From positions 62,001 through 126,000 of the forward strand of contig NZ_BAGC01000044.1 in assembly GCF_000308655.1 (NCBI RefSeq): a DNA stretch of 64,000 bases. Direction: 5' to 3'. A model generated the notes under the pieces. That model did not search any database. It saw nothing but the letters and a program-made list of their open reading frames with translations, and was not told the origin of the DNA. Below are positions 8,701-17,066 of the stretch, piece by piece. The position numbers were made by a program, and so were the translations under genes. Origin of the DNA: Nocardia niigatensis NBRC 100131 (GTDB taxonomy: Bacteria > Actinomycetota > Actinomycetes > Mycobacteriales > Mycobacteriaceae). Within the stretch, counting starts at the first letter, position 1. Every line of letters begins with the position of its first letter.

Positions 8701-9579
8701 GTGGCGGTAACGATTTTCCTGGAGAGCGGACCCTTCACGTACATCAGCATCATGAACCAGTGCAGTGGCGTGCCGGTAACTTCCGCCGTCACTGCTGAGG
8801 AATATCTGCGCTTCGCGAAGTCTGATCTTGAGATGGGTACAACACATGGACTCATCAACGCAATGGGAAACGCGAAGAGATCACTGCATCTGATGATCGA
8901 TACTGTCTTGCAAAGCTACGGCTTGCTCGCGCAGGGCAAGCGGCGTTCATTTCCCGATAAATTGCGATTGATGGATGACGTTGGACTCATTGCGCTCAAT
9001 GTGTTCCGAAAGCTCAACGTGGAGCGCAATGTCATGGAACATGAGTACATGGTGCCGGATCTCGATCGGGTACAAGACTTCGTCGACGTATGTCACCTGC
9101 TGCTGCTGGCGACCGAACGACTCGGACAAGACCTTCCTTATAGGTCGATCGTTGGATTGCGTAGCACCGGTGAGCATATGCTCCTAGAGCTTGAGCCAAT
9201 GGCAGGCACGGTGAACTTTCGACCTCTGCTCACGCCAACGGTAATGGAGACTGAAGCCTTTGATAGAGATATCGAATACGTCGCGAGAATCTGGCGTGAT
9301 GAGGGTCCGACTCCAAACGCGGAGTCCATCGGAGATGTTGTGCAGAGCATCGCGCTTCGACCGAAAGATGAAGCGGAGTGGATACCGATCGTGAGGTCCT
9401 TAGTCGCGGTCGGAAACGACTTGTCGAGGTCTCGCAGTTCGGCAATAAAAGACGGGATGATGACCATCCAGACTGCCTTCACGTTCCCGGTTGCAAGCGC
9501 TGACGGTCTGTCGCTTGCCGACCTCATCAGAGAGAGACTGGCCGTGTTGTCAGCGGATCAAGATGAGGAGAAGCCCTGA
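8701..9579 (+). CDS. HEPN-like hypothetical protein
   Basis: I do not recognise a named family. The N-terminal half is helical (AKSDLEMGTTHGLINAMGNA, then LHLMIDTVLQSYG) and carries RNVMEH at residues 109-114 counted from the GTG at 8701, the Rx4H pattern with Asn after Arg that marks HEPN ribonuclease or HEPN-like domains. The C-terminal half (about 150 aa) is not assigned. The gene is clearly less GC-rich than its neighbours, a sign of transfer. The start is uncertain: TTG 8671, GTG 8701 and ATG 8752 are in frame and none has a well-spaced ribosome site. It stands alone behind a palindromic promoter-like site downstream of the methyltransferase and KAP genes, so a defence or toxin role is possible. 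Confidence 0.6.
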   Translation: MAVTIFLESGPFTYISIMNQCSGVPVTSAVTAEEYLRFAKSDLEMGTTHGLINAMGNAKRSLHLMIDTVLQSYGLLAQGKRRSFPDKLRLMDDVGLIALNVFRKLNVERNVMEHEYMVPDLDRVQDFVDVCHLLLLATERLGQDLPYRSIVGLRSTGEHMLLELEPMAGTVNFRPLLTPTVMETEAFDRDIEYVARIWRDEGPTPNAESIGDVVQSIALRPKDEAEWIPIVRSLVAVGNDLSRSRSSAIKDGMMTIQTAFTFPVASADGLSLADLIRERLAVLSADQDEEKP

Positions 9580-9782
9580 CTGACTCCAACGCATTCGCAC
9601 GTGCTAAACCAGCTGACTTACCCGGCCAGCGCTGAACGCGCACCGAATATCGCGTTCAACGAGCCTTTGCCGTCAGCCTTGCGACAGCGGTGTCATTGAA
9701 CCTCATTGAATGCCGTTAGTTGCAAGATAGACCCAACCTCTGCGGGGACACTGCGCACGAACGAGACGATACGAGGGTCGGT

Positions 9783-10238
9783 GTGAGCTTCAGAACTGTG
9801 GTGATCTCTGAGGATCTGGCGTTTGCGTTGCCGTTATGGTTTGTCGAGGCCCATCCTGAGCTGCACTTCGGCAACGGCGGGGACGGGTCGCCTCGCCTGC
9901 CGATCGCAAGTCGCTTTGAGCGCAAGTTCTACGGTTCCAAGGACGATCCGCTCTTCCTGGACCTGCAGCGGGTGTTGAACGAAACTCCGTCATGGCGGCA
10001 CCATGTCGAGCTGATCCTGTTCCACGAGTGCGGTGGGATTACCAAGGTGCTGGTGACGCGCGACCGGATACGCATGGCCGAGCCCACGGGCTGGTCCGAA
10101 GTCGACGAGATCGAACACTGGTTCTGCGGCTGCTCATTCGATACTCAAGTCGGGCCCGAGAGCTCCGAGTCCGCGGAGCGTAGCGGCCCCGAGATCGGAA
10201 AGGCCGTCAGCCCGCAGGTCGGCTCGAATGAAGAGTGA
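9783..10238 (+). CDS. Hypothetical protein, 151 aa
   Basis: Not recognised. The GTG at 9783 is preferred because GAGGG lies a few bases upstream, and the protein from here has normal composition (SFRTVVISEDLAFALPLWFV...). The body is mixed alpha/beta with several aromatic residues, and a CGCSF segment near the end; the last 30 residues are polar and probably unstructured. A longer frame back to 9720 adds a low-quality N-terminus. It stands alone on the plus strand, with a broken minus-strand gene downstream. No signal peptide or membrane segment is seen. Its function cannot be guessed from context. Confidence 0.5.
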   Translation: MSFRTVVISEDLAFALPLWFVEAHPELHFGNGGDGSPRLPIASRFERKFYGSKDDPLFLDLQRVLNETPSWRHHVELILFHECGGITKVLVTRDRIRMAEPTGWSEVDEIEHWFCGCSFDTQVGPESSESAERSGPEIGKAVSPQVGSNEE

Positions 10239-10393
10239 CGATCCGAATACTGAACTTTTGCCAGCAAGCCCGACCTCCAGCACGGACGCCGCACCATGAT
10301 ACCGCTGATCGCTCGATTCGAGACGGTCGCGGCGCCCAACCTAACGCACAGATTTGGCGATTCCAACGCGATCGCATGCGCGGGCTCCGGTGG

Positions 10394-10819
10394 CTATGGC
10401 CGACCAGGTTGAAGTTTCGCGTGCACGCCCATTACGCGGAGCTGGCGCTCGATGATCTCCATCTCAACACGTGTGCCTACGAGGCCGGTCGCGCGTAGCC
10501 TCTCAGCCAACGCCTTGGCCTGCACCAGCGGCAGGGGCCCCAGTCAGGCGTAATGCTTGCATCAGCGTGGCTGTAGGCACATTGACCGAGCCAAGTTCGA
10601 GGACGGTAGTTCTGTTCGCGGCCAAAATGGCATCACGAAAGCCCGCGAGCGGTTTCGGATAGCCGCAGTCCTCCCAGACCGCGCCACATATCGGCAGCGT
10701 CCGTCGATATCCCACCGGTGGCCTTCGCCTACCAGCGCCTCAGTGAGTGTGGACTCGGTCAGTGAGCCGCAGCTGATACAAGGCATCGGGTACGGGGCTG
10801 ATTCGGTGACAATCTCCAC
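10394..10819 (-). pseudogene. Zinc-ribbon protein with L7/L12-like C-terminus, two compensating frameshifts
   Basis: Three minus-strand frames join into one protein of about 141 aa. Frame one gives an N-terminal Cys pair (MPCISCGSL) and WDIDGRC; after loss of one C at about 10693 the second frame gives PICGAVWEDCG and RDAILAANRTTVLELGSV; after one extra G in a G4C4 run at about 10540 the third frame gives VQAKALAERLRATGLVGTRV and ends at TAG. The joined protein has a CxxC...CxxC...C zinc-ribbon start and an LxxALR...AKxLAExLRATGL end like the ribosomal L7/L12 C-terminal fold, a known pattern for small actinobacterial proteins. Because the shifts cancel, the stop is in the original frame. Either recent decay or two base-calling errors in homopolymers. 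Confidence 0.6.
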
Positions 10820-11112
10820 GTGGTCGAATCTAGTCGCGTGACAGCTCGACGCGAGTTCGACGACATGTCGGCCGGATCTGGATGCCGCTGTGCGAGTTGA
10901 GAGCTCAGATTACGATCTGCGAAACGCACTACTGTAATCTGCCGCATGCCGCGCCGACCGAAGCGGCCAACATGGCGCGGCGGAAGATCAAATGGCCGTG
11001 GCGAATTGAGCCGTCCCGGACGTTCACTACTACCGAATGCAGGACCTTGTGAACGCAAGAGCGCGACATCTTACAGACGCCTATGTAGTTAAGAGTTGGC
11101 TATCATCGACGG

Positions 11113-11706
11113 ATGGGCGTCAGACCGCTGGGTCTGTTGGTGGAGCAACTGCGAGGACTGCGTTTTGCTCCGTTGTGGGTGATCGTGCTTGTCGCGTACG
11201 CGGCGCTGTGGGGTTTCGCAGCGGCGGTTGGGTTCGGCTACTTCGCGGTTCTCCTCGCAGCGATAAGTACTCCGACCTTCCCGATTGCCATTGCGACGGA
11301 GCGGAGACGTTACGGCGGCCGTGAGCAGATGCGCGAGTTCTATGACGTAATACGGGCTCGGCAATTACCGGTGCTGACCTCAGCGGATGAAGCTATTCGC
11401 TGGAACCGCTTGATCATCGATGAACGTACCAATCGCCGCTCCGGGCTCGCGCTCTCCTGGGTCATCGTGGGAGTTGCGTCCTTCGTCTTGGGCCTGCCCG
11501 TGCTCTTTGGCTTGGCTGACGGGGGCAAGGGCTACGAGGGCAGCGGTTTCGGCATGCTTGTGGCCGGAATACTCGCCATCGCCGCCTTCGCTTGGCTCCG
11601 GTTTGCCAACCCTCGTGTACTCGCCGCGCTCGATGTGCTGGCCCAGCAGGGAACCGAACGCGGATATGGGTCCCTGCTAACCGCTGGCTGGTCGTCTGCG
11701 CGCTGA
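11113..11706 (+). CDS. Four-helix membrane protein, unknown function
   Basis: A 197-aa product with four likely membrane segments: two near the N-terminus (LWVIVLVAYAALWGFAAAVG, then FGYFAVLLAAISTPTFPIAI) and two after a cytoplasmic-looking loop (ALSWVIVGVASFVLGLPVLF and FGMLVAGILAIAAFAWLRF). The loop between pairs, about residues 65-110, is rich in Arg and Glu. No enzyme motif is visible and I do not recognise the family. The gene stands alone, with about 290 nt of sequence before it in which I see no gene. Confidence 0.6.
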   Translation: MGVRPLGLLVEQLRGLRFAPLWVIVLVAYAALWGFAAAVGFGYFAVLLAAISTPTFPIAIATERRRYGGREQMREFYDVIRARQLPVLTSADEAIRWNRLIIDERTNRRSGLALSWVIVGVASFVLGLPVLFGLADGGKGYEGSGFGMLVAGILAIAAFAWLRFANPRVLAALDVLAQQGTERGYGSLLTAGWSSAR

Positions 11707-11923
11707 CCGGTGCCAAACGCACTCATTTTGCCGCTTACAAGGTCGTTCGGACGGGCCAGGCCGCGCTGGCCTCCTTGACGAATCCCAGCGCGGTGCCCTG
11801 CTGAATTTCCGCGTGGTGATGCGGTGTCGGTTGGCGGTCGGCTGAAGTGGGCTGCCGCATACTGACTGGTATGGCAGCCGACAGTGCAGCAGGCGCTCGG
11901 GCGCACGCTCGGTGGGGTCGTCG

Positions 11924-12358
11924 ATGACGCGTTTCTCGGATCGTGTTGCCGAGTGGCGTGGGGTGAAGTGCGAGAGGGTGGAGGCCCTCATCGAGTACGA
12001 GCCGGACTCAACCGGCGTGGCCCCCGTGTTCGACACCGTGATCGAGTTTAGTGACGGGACGCGTCTGTTGACCGGGTACTGGCGGTTGACGAAAAAGGCC
12101 AGACCGGTGCGGAGCATCTTCGATCATGGTCTCCGGTACGGTTTGCCCGCGCCGATCGACGCGTTGGCCGTTCTGCGTGACGAGCTTGTCGGCCAAGGGC
12201 TGCTGGCCGCTGAGATGGACCAGACCACGGCGGACTTGAGGTTCATCTTCGAAGGTGAATTAAGGCTGGAGGTGTTCAACTTCACCGGTTTCGAAGCCTG
12301 GGAGTTGAAATTCCCCGACGGCACTGTCGAGTGGTCGAACTATGCTCTAGCGGATTGA
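11924..12358 (+). CDS. Hypothetical protein, 144 aa
   Basis: Not recognised. The ATG at 11924 is preferred to an upstream GTG at 11912. The sequence is an ordinary soluble alpha/beta protein with alternating strands (FDTVIEFSDGTRLLTGYWRL, later LRFIFEGELRLEVFNFTGFE) and ends with ELKFPDGTVEWSNYALAD. Such strand-rich acidic small proteins occur among polymorphic-toxin immunity proteins, but no toxin gene is next to it, so that is only a possibility. No membrane segment or signal peptide. It lies alone between a membrane protein and the EF-Tu domain-2-like pair. Confidence 0.5.
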   Translation: MTRFSDRVAEWRGVKCERVEALIEYEPDSTGVAPVFDTVIEFSDGTRLLTGYWRLTKKARPVRSIFDHGLRYGLPAPIDALAVLRDELVGQGLLAAEMDQTTADLRFIFEGELRLEVFNFTGFEAWELKFPDGTVEWSNYALAD

Positions 12359-12577
12359 CCGAAGCAGTACCGCTGCAACGGTATTCGTTAGCGGCACGGG
12401 TCTACGACCCATCGTGCTCAGAGGTATTTCCGCCGTGAAATGGTCCCTTGATGGTGACTGTGCGGGTGCCGATGCGCCGGTTGTCGTCGGCCAGGGCCGG
12501 CGATGCATGCGCATGCCGCCTCCAGCGCTTCGGAGTGCCGACGGCCAGTGGCGGCGAAGTGGGTTGATGATCGGTCC

Positions 12578-12898
12578 ATGGCCAGCGGAAATACGGATAG
12601 GAAGCAGTTTCGGTTCCATGTCGAGAGCGTCTTCACCATCACCGGCCGCGGCACAACGGTCATCGGAACGATCGAATCAGGAACGATCTCGACCGGGGAT
12701 CCACTCACCCTGATCAAGGCCGACGGCAGACAAGGCCCGACAGCGATCTGCCGGGCAATCGCGGGGGTCCGTCAAACCGGACGAGACCCGGAGCAGCCTG
12801 CACCACTTGGCCTTATCATTCCCGAACTCCGAGAAGACGAGATTGCTCCCGGTGATCTTCTCGTCCACGACGCTGGAGCCATAGACACCGACGTCTGA
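12578..12898 (+). CDS. Stand-alone EF-Tu domain 2-like protein
   Basis: The 106-aa product carries VFTITGRGTTVIGTIESG, very close to the start of domain 2 of EF-Tu (VFxIxGRGTVVTGxVExG), then GDPLTL, and ends LREDEIAPGDLLVHDAG like the REDIERGxVL region. It is therefore one beta-barrel of a translation factor with no GTPase domain. The usual barrel length (about 90 aa) is intact. The ATG at 12578 gives a start right before the barrel; upstream frame is poor. Isolated barrels of this type occur as small orphan proteins in actinobacteria; what they bind is unknown to me. Another domain-2-like gene follows about 130 nt downstream. Confidence 0.65.
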   Translation: MASGNTDRKQFRFHVESVFTITGRGTTVIGTIESGTISTGDPLTLIKADGRQGPTAICRAIAGVRQTGRDPEQPAPLGLIIPELREDEIAPGDLLVHDAGAIDTDV

Positions 12899-13029
12899 AC
12901 ATCCGGTGATGCCGCACTGACCGCTGTTCGAACCGGCCAAAGTGATCCTGTCCGGACGTACCGGTTTGACGAGTGCAGCGCGAAGTGTCGCGACATGGGG
13001 GATGCTATCGATCGTTCATGATTCTGTTC

Positions 13030-13509
13030 ATGAGCGAGCCCAGCCCTGAGTGGACTCCGCCAGAGTCCTGTGATCAGTGCCCGCATCCGATTTCCGAGCA
13101 CATGCTGTGGAAACCGGATGCGGTATGCGGCGGCTGGATGCACTGTTGCGCTGTTGACTGCCAGTGCTGGCACGACTGGCCGCAGCTGACCGGCGCGCAG
13201 GCGAACGTCGAGTCGCGAATGCTCGTGGAGAGGGTCGATCGTCTATCGAGCCGTCCCGGGTGGCTGTTCATCACGGGAGTCGTCGAAGGTGAGCCGCTGC
13301 ATGTTGGCGACACGGTACTTGTCCAGCGTGGGAACAAGACTCGCTCCACGACGGTCAGAACGATCGAAATTCATACTCTCCCCGGTAAGACCACGATCGT
13401 GCTGGACACCGACCTCGAAGAGGTAGCCGTAGAGGGTGCGATCGTGAGTCGTCGGGCGGGGCAGCAACGCGCGAAAGCGGTCGAGGGCAGAGCCCAGCCA
13501 AACCGTTGA
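13030..13509 (+). CDS. Cys-rich knuckle fused to EF-Tu domain 2-like barrel
   Basis: The N-terminal 55 residues form a Cys/His cluster (CDQCPHPISEHMLWKPD, then CGGWMHCCAVDCQCWHDWP), a likely zinc-binding module seen in small actinobacterial proteins. The C-terminal half is again a translation-factor domain 2-like barrel: MLVERVDRL, FITGVVEGEPLHVGDTVLV, then a strand pair around LPGKTTIVLDTDLEEV. ATG 13030 is chosen over ATG 13018 and an earlier GTG because the Cys module begins right after it. It follows the single-barrel gene on the same strand and precedes a Nudix hydrolase by only 18 nt. Role unknown; binding to RNA or ribosome-linked partners is conceivable but unproven. Confidence 0.6.
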   Translation: MSEPSPEWTPPESCDQCPHPISEHMLWKPDAVCGGWMHCCAVDCQCWHDWPQLTGAQANVESRMLVERVDRLSSRPGWLFITGVVEGEPLHVGDTVLVQRGNKTRSTTVRTIEIHTLPGKTTIVLDTDLEEVAVEGAIVSRRAGQQRAKAVEGRAQPNR

Positions 13510-13527
13510 CCGCGTAGGGTCTGGGGC

Positions 13528-14067
13528 GTGAAGCGTGCGACGCAGTGGAACATCCTCGGGGAGCGGCTGGTCGATGAGAATCGGCATATTCGGCTCTCGA
13601 CCGTGGACGTCGAACTACCGGACGGTGTTCGGTTCACTCAGTACGTAGCGCGGATGCCGCGGTGCGCGATGACGTTGGTACTCAACGAGAATCGCGAGGT
13701 GCTGTTGATGTACCGGCACCGGTTCATCATCGATCAATGGGTGTGGGAACTACCGGGTGGCTATGTCGACCATGCCGAGGATGTCGCGGTGGCGGCGGCG
13801 CGGGAGGTGGAGGAGGAGACCGGGTGGCGGCCGCGCGCGATGGAGCATCTGGTGACCTATCAGCCCTCGATCGGCACATTGGATCAGCCTCAGGAGATCT
13901 ATCTCGCTCGGGGCGCGGATCTGACTGATACCGCACCCGACATCAACGAGGCCGAGGACGTGCGGTGGATCCCGCTGGCCGAGGCGGCGGCGATGATCGA
14001 TCGGGGTGAGATCGTGGGTGCGGCGACGGTGGTGGCGATCTATCGGGCGCTCAGCCTCGCCGAGTGA
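13528..14067 (+). CDS. Nudix hydrolase, ADP-ribose pyrophosphatase-like
   Basis: The 179-aa protein has a perfect Nudix box at residues 78-100: GYVDHAE, seven residues, then REVEEETGW (GX5EX7REUXEEXGU). This binds Mg2+ and cleaves nucleoside diphosphates linked to another group. The flanking strands (YVARMPRCAMTLVLNENREV and VWELPGGYVD) fit the ADP-ribose or NDP-sugar branch rather than MutT. It lies 18 nt after the Cys-rich barrel gene, so may be co-transcribed with it. Its 3' end overlaps the 3' end of the XRE/TPR regulator on the other strand by 17 nt. Nudix next to this kind of XRE regulator is a pairing often seen in Streptomyces and Nocardia. Confidence 0.85.
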   Translation: MKRATQWNILGERLVDENRHIRLSTVDVELPDGVRFTQYVARMPRCAMTLVLNENREVLLMYRHRFIIDQWVWELPGGYVDHAEDVAVAAAREVEEETGWRPRAMEHLVTYQPSIGTLDQPQEIYLARGADLTDTAPDINEAEDVRWIPLAEAAAMIDRGEIVGAATVVAIYRALSLAE

Positions 14068-15416
14068 GTTCGAGGATCTGCTGGCGAAATTCGGCGACCT
14101 CGGTCAGGTCGTTGAACGGCCGCAATCGGTAGCGCAGGTCTCGCAGGTAGGACAGGCTCCGGCGGGACGCGAGATCGACGGCGATATCGAGCGCGCCGAG
14201 TCCGACCCGCACGGCCTCCCGTGGGTCGGTGACGGTCAGGGCTGAGGCGAGCAGGCTCAGGTTGAATGCGCGTCCGCGTTGGTAGCCCGCCGACATTGTC
14301 AATGATCTTTGTGCGAATTGCGCTGTGCGCGTGTGGTCGCCAAGTTCGCGGAAGCAATGGGCTGTTTTCGCGGACATGTAGGACTGGTCGAAGTACGCCA
14401 GCCATACCGGTTGTTCACCGGGTCGGGCGCGGTCGTATGCGCGTTCGGCGGCCTTGAGTGCTGTGGTGCAGGATGTTTCGTCTTGGCGGGCGGCGTGGCC
14501 GTGGGCTTCGACCATGTGGCATTCGGATTCGAGGGCGGCCAGACCAGCGGTGCGCGCGGCGATCTGGGCGGCGCGGGCCAAGTCGATGGCATCTCCGGGC
14601 CGACCGACGTAGGTGGCCTGGTGGCTCATGGCGGCCATGATTTCCGCGCTGAGCGCGCCGTCGCTGGCGGCCCGGGCGAGTCGGAGGGCTTGGATCAGGT
14701 ACCGCTGGGCCAGGCCATGGTCTTCCTGGTCGTAGGCGGCCCACCCGGCCAGGCGGACGAGTTCGGCTGTGGAGCCGAACAATTGGCGTCCAATGTGTTC
14801 GTTGAAGCTGCCGCGCAGCAGCGGCGCGACCGAGCTGTGCAGGTACTGCACGATCGTCGAACGGACCTTGCCGCCACCGACCTTGTTGTCGAGATCCCGG
14901 AACGCCGCCGCCATGGATTGGACCGCGTCGACGTCGATCTGCCCGACACGTCGCGACGAGCCGATCGATACGGGGTGTTCGGGGCCGGGCAGTGTCAGCC
15001 ACCGCATGGAGGCGGCCGGGTACACGGCAACCGCGTAAGAGGTGTCCTGCAGAAATCGTCGGTGCTCGATGTCGCTGCGCCACAACGCGGTCGAGGCGTC
15101 GACAGCGCCGGAGAGACTGAGTGAGAACTCCAGGCCGAGATCCGCGGCCGCATCCCGGGGTTGGACATGCCGCACATGGCCGGTGTGATTGTGCGCCCGA
15201 GTAATTCGGTCAGCGTGTCCGCGATCAGCTGCGGCACCGGTGGCTGGGCTGCTCTCCCGAGAGCCAGCGCCCGATCGAAGTGTGGTCGTAGCTGAGCTTC
15301 AGCCCGAGACCGCGGCCCCGGTCGACGACGCGGCGGGCGAGGGCCTTGCGTACCCCGCCGGCCTCTTCGACCAGCTCCTCGAACTGCCGATTCGGTTGTT
15401 TCGCACGGCGTCCCAT
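14051..15416 (-). pseudogene. XRE-type regulator with TPR-like C-terminus, frameshifted twice
   Basis: The N-terminal piece (RRAKQPNRQFEELVEEAGGV ... LSYDHTSIGRWLSGEQP) is the helix-turn-helix of a widespread actinobacterial XRE family. The chain then continues in a second frame (PPVPQLIADTLTELLGR) and a third (DAAADLGLEFSLS) that runs about 370 aa of alpha-helical TPR-like repeats to the stop. Both breaks are explained by loss of one C in a C run, at about 15250 and 15140. Joined, the protein would be about 455 aa, normal for the family. As it stands, translation would stop 63 aa in, although the 374-aa C-terminal part is open and could be made separately. Regulator role is inferred from the family. 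Confidence 0.75.
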
Positions 15417-15634
15417 GCATCGCAGTGTGGCACCGGTGACACCGAACCGCTATCAATCGGCGATTGCGCACACCCCCTGTGCACACACCCGCCCAGCCCG
15501 CGCGCCTACCGATGACCGCCCCCTGTGCAGTGGACTGGCAGTCAGCCCCACCAATGCCGGGTGGCCTGTTAACACGCGATACCCCCGGCATCGGGTGCGC
15601 TGCAACGACCATCGAGTACCGGGAGCTGCCGGAC

Positions 15635-15808
15635 ATGGACATCCTTCTTGCCATCACGCTCGTCTCGCTAGTGATCTTCGTCGCCGCAACCGGCCGCCTT
15701 CTTGCTGGCAGTGACGGTCCCGCGACGCGGCTGACCGTCGCTGACATCCAGGCACGACTGGCCGCCGAACCGCCACGCAGTTACGTCCCGATCAGTCGAG
15801 GGCGGTGA
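15635..15808 (+). CDS. Small single-pass membrane protein, 57 aa
   Basis: Starts at ATG 15635, with GGGAG 10 nt upstream. Residues 3-24 form one membrane helix (DILLAITLVSLVIFVAATG), followed by a short cytoplasmic tail with TVADIQARLAAEPPRSY. It is the first gene of a tight plus-strand set; the next gene starts 4 nt after its stop. Function unknown. The set leads up to the integrase and looks like the element's own control genes. Confidence 0.55.
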   Translation: MDILLAITLVSLVIFVAATGRLLAGSDGPATRLTVADIQARLAAEPPRSYVPISRGR

Positions 15809-15811
15809 ACG

Positions 15812-16063
15812 ATGGCGTTCACGGAACCCGAGGCGAAAGTGCTTGGCGCACTGTCGAACCTGGACCCGACCGAAGCGCTGACCGTGCGACAACTCTGCCG
15901 CGCGACCAGGCTGCCCGAAACCTCGATCCACCGGGCATTGCTGCGACTGTCCCGCACCGGGCTCGCGATGGGCACCCTGCAAGGACCAGCGCGCTGGCGC
16001 TGCACCAATCGGGGTCGCCTCGCGATCACCCGCCCCGTATATCGCGAATACGCCGGGACCTGA
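15812..16063 (+). CDS. Small winged-helix DNA-binding protein
   Basis: The 83-aa product is a compact winged helix: VLGALSNLDPTEALTVRQLC, the recognition-helix region RLPETSIHRALLRLSRTGLA, and a wing (GPARWRCTNRGRLAITRP). It is MarR/GntR-like in size and likely a regulator of this element's genes. It lies 3 nt after the small membrane protein and 2 nt before the resolvase-like gene, so the three are probably one operon. Confidence 0.7.
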   Translation: MAFTEPEAKVLGALSNLDPTEALTVRQLCRATRLPETSIHRALLRLSRTGLAMGTLQGPARWRCTNRGRLAITRPVYREYAGT

Positions 16064-16065
16064 CC

Positions 16066-16419
16066 ATGACCAACTACGTGATCGGATTCCTCCGCCCCGA
16101 CGTCTCTGGCGAACAGTGGCAGCAGGACGAGGCACGCATTCACACGCTCGCGGAGAAGCGCGGGTGGTCGGTGGTCCTGGTCTACTTCGGCGACCCGAAG
16201 CGCCCCGGCGCGGTGATCAATCGCCTGATGAATCTCGCCTTCGCCGAATGCGTCAACGAGGTGATCGCCCCAAGCGCCGACCATTTCGAACCCGACGACC
16301 TCCCTGCCCTGGTAAAGATCGCCGACGTGATCTGCGCGGACACCGAAACCAGGTACACCATCCCAACAGACGACGCTCCCCAAAGCCCCCCGAAACCCGC
16401 AGCTGCTGGGGGGAGGTGA
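16066..16419 (+). CDS. Resolvase-like domain protein lacking the catalytic serine
   Basis: The 117-aa protein looks like the N-terminal Rossmann-like domain of serine recombinases: a first strand YVIGFLRPDVSG, a QQDEARIHTLAEKRGWSVVL helix-strand pair, and a third strand NEVIAPSADHFEPDDLPAL at the place where recombinases have VxxxxRxSR. The catalytic Ser that normally follows the first strand (YxRxS) is not at its place, and the Arg residues of the active site are missing. It should therefore be catalytically dead and may act as a regulator or partner of the real integrase 0.9 kb downstream. The tail is a Pro-rich linker. Translated from ATG 16066, 2 nt after the winged-helix gene. Confidence 0.6.
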   Translation: MTNYVIGFLRPDVSGEQWQQDEARIHTLAEKRGWSVVLVYFGDPKRPGAVINRLMNLAFAECVNEVIAPSADHFEPDDLPALVKIADVICADTETRYTIPTDDAPQSPPKPAAAGGR

Positions 16420-16426
16420 ACCGCCG

Positions 16427-16537
16427 ATGAAGTCCTTGAAACCCGGCCCGAACGGCAACAGCCACGACATGTGGAATGTGCCCGTAAACGCCGATGACGA
16501 CGGTCAAGACCAGACCGGCCTGATCAACCGGCGGTAG
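16427..16537 (+). CDS. Microprotein, 36 aa
   Basis: ATG 16427 follows a strong ribosome site (GGGAGGTGA) and is 7 nt after the previous stop. The peptide is hydrophilic (MKSLKPGPNGNSHDMWN start, DDDGQDQTGLINRR end). No domain. A terminator-like hairpin follows 27 nt later, which supports this being the last gene of the operon that begins at 15635. Confidence 0.45.
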   Translation: MKSLKPGPNGNSHDMWNVPVNADDDGQDQTGLINRR

Positions 16538-16564
16538 GCGTCACTGCTCCCATGAACCCGTTCA

Positions 16565-16601
16565 GAGCGCCCCAGGTAAGGCAATCGCCCCTGGGGCGCT
16601 C
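16565..16601 (+). terminator. Hairpin after the small element operon
   Basis: GAGCGCCCCAGG (16565-16576) and CCTGGGGCGCTC (16590-16601) form a perfect 12-bp stem with a 13-nt loop. There is no T tract, which is common for actinobacterial terminators. It sits just after the 36-aa microprotein gene. Confidence 0.65.
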
Positions 16602-16847
16602 GGCTGTGGCGACACCGATCGTTATCGAACCTTTTCGCACGAAATGTCGAAATCGGGCCCCTCCTTGGCAGTTAACAGGCGCGACACCCCATATGCCGGA
16701 ACCCAGCGGACCCCGTGATTGATGCCGAACCTTGACCGCGGAACACGGAATTGCATCAATTCCGGTCTCATACGCGGATAAACGCGGGTTCTCCTGCCAG
16801 TACAGGGTGACGCCACGCCAAACGCCGAACATCTCACAGGAGCCCCG

Positions 16848-17066
16848 ATGGAACGTCCCGAACCCGGAAAACGCTCCCCGACAGGTACAGAACCCGCCGG
16901 GCCATCTGCTCGTAACCGCGCTCACCAACGCTGGCACATCGACCGAGTCGACACCGAACCCGTCACCGCCACCCAACACGACCATGCCGTCACCCTCCTC
17001 GCTGGCCTTCTCACCGCATGGATCCACCGTCACCACCCCGACAACGGCGAATGGAATGCCGCATGA
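16848..17066 (+). CDS. Small element protein, 72 aa
   Basis: ATG 16848 has AGGAG 8-9 nt upstream. The N-terminal 25 residues are polar and Pro-rich; the rest contains a short amphipathic helix (HDHAVTLLAGLLTAWIHRHH) and ends in NGEWNAA. No family recognised, but small proteins of this style often precede integrases in actinobacterial elements. Its stop overlaps the next start (ATGA), which suggests translational coupling. Confidence 0.5.
   Translation: MERPEPGKRSPTGTEPAGPSARNRAHQRWHIDRVDTEPVTATQHDHAVTLLAGLLTAWIHRHHPDNGEWNAA

Noticed and set aside
10235..10498. An 87-codon plus-strand frame whose GTG overlaps the previous stop
   Set aside because: It is antisense to the broken zinc-ribbon/L7-L12-like gene, whose composition is much better.
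1001..16831. CCAAACGCCGAACA present near 1004 and near 16818
   Set aside because: Repeats of 14 nt are expected by chance several times in 64 kb, so I do not count it as an element repeat.
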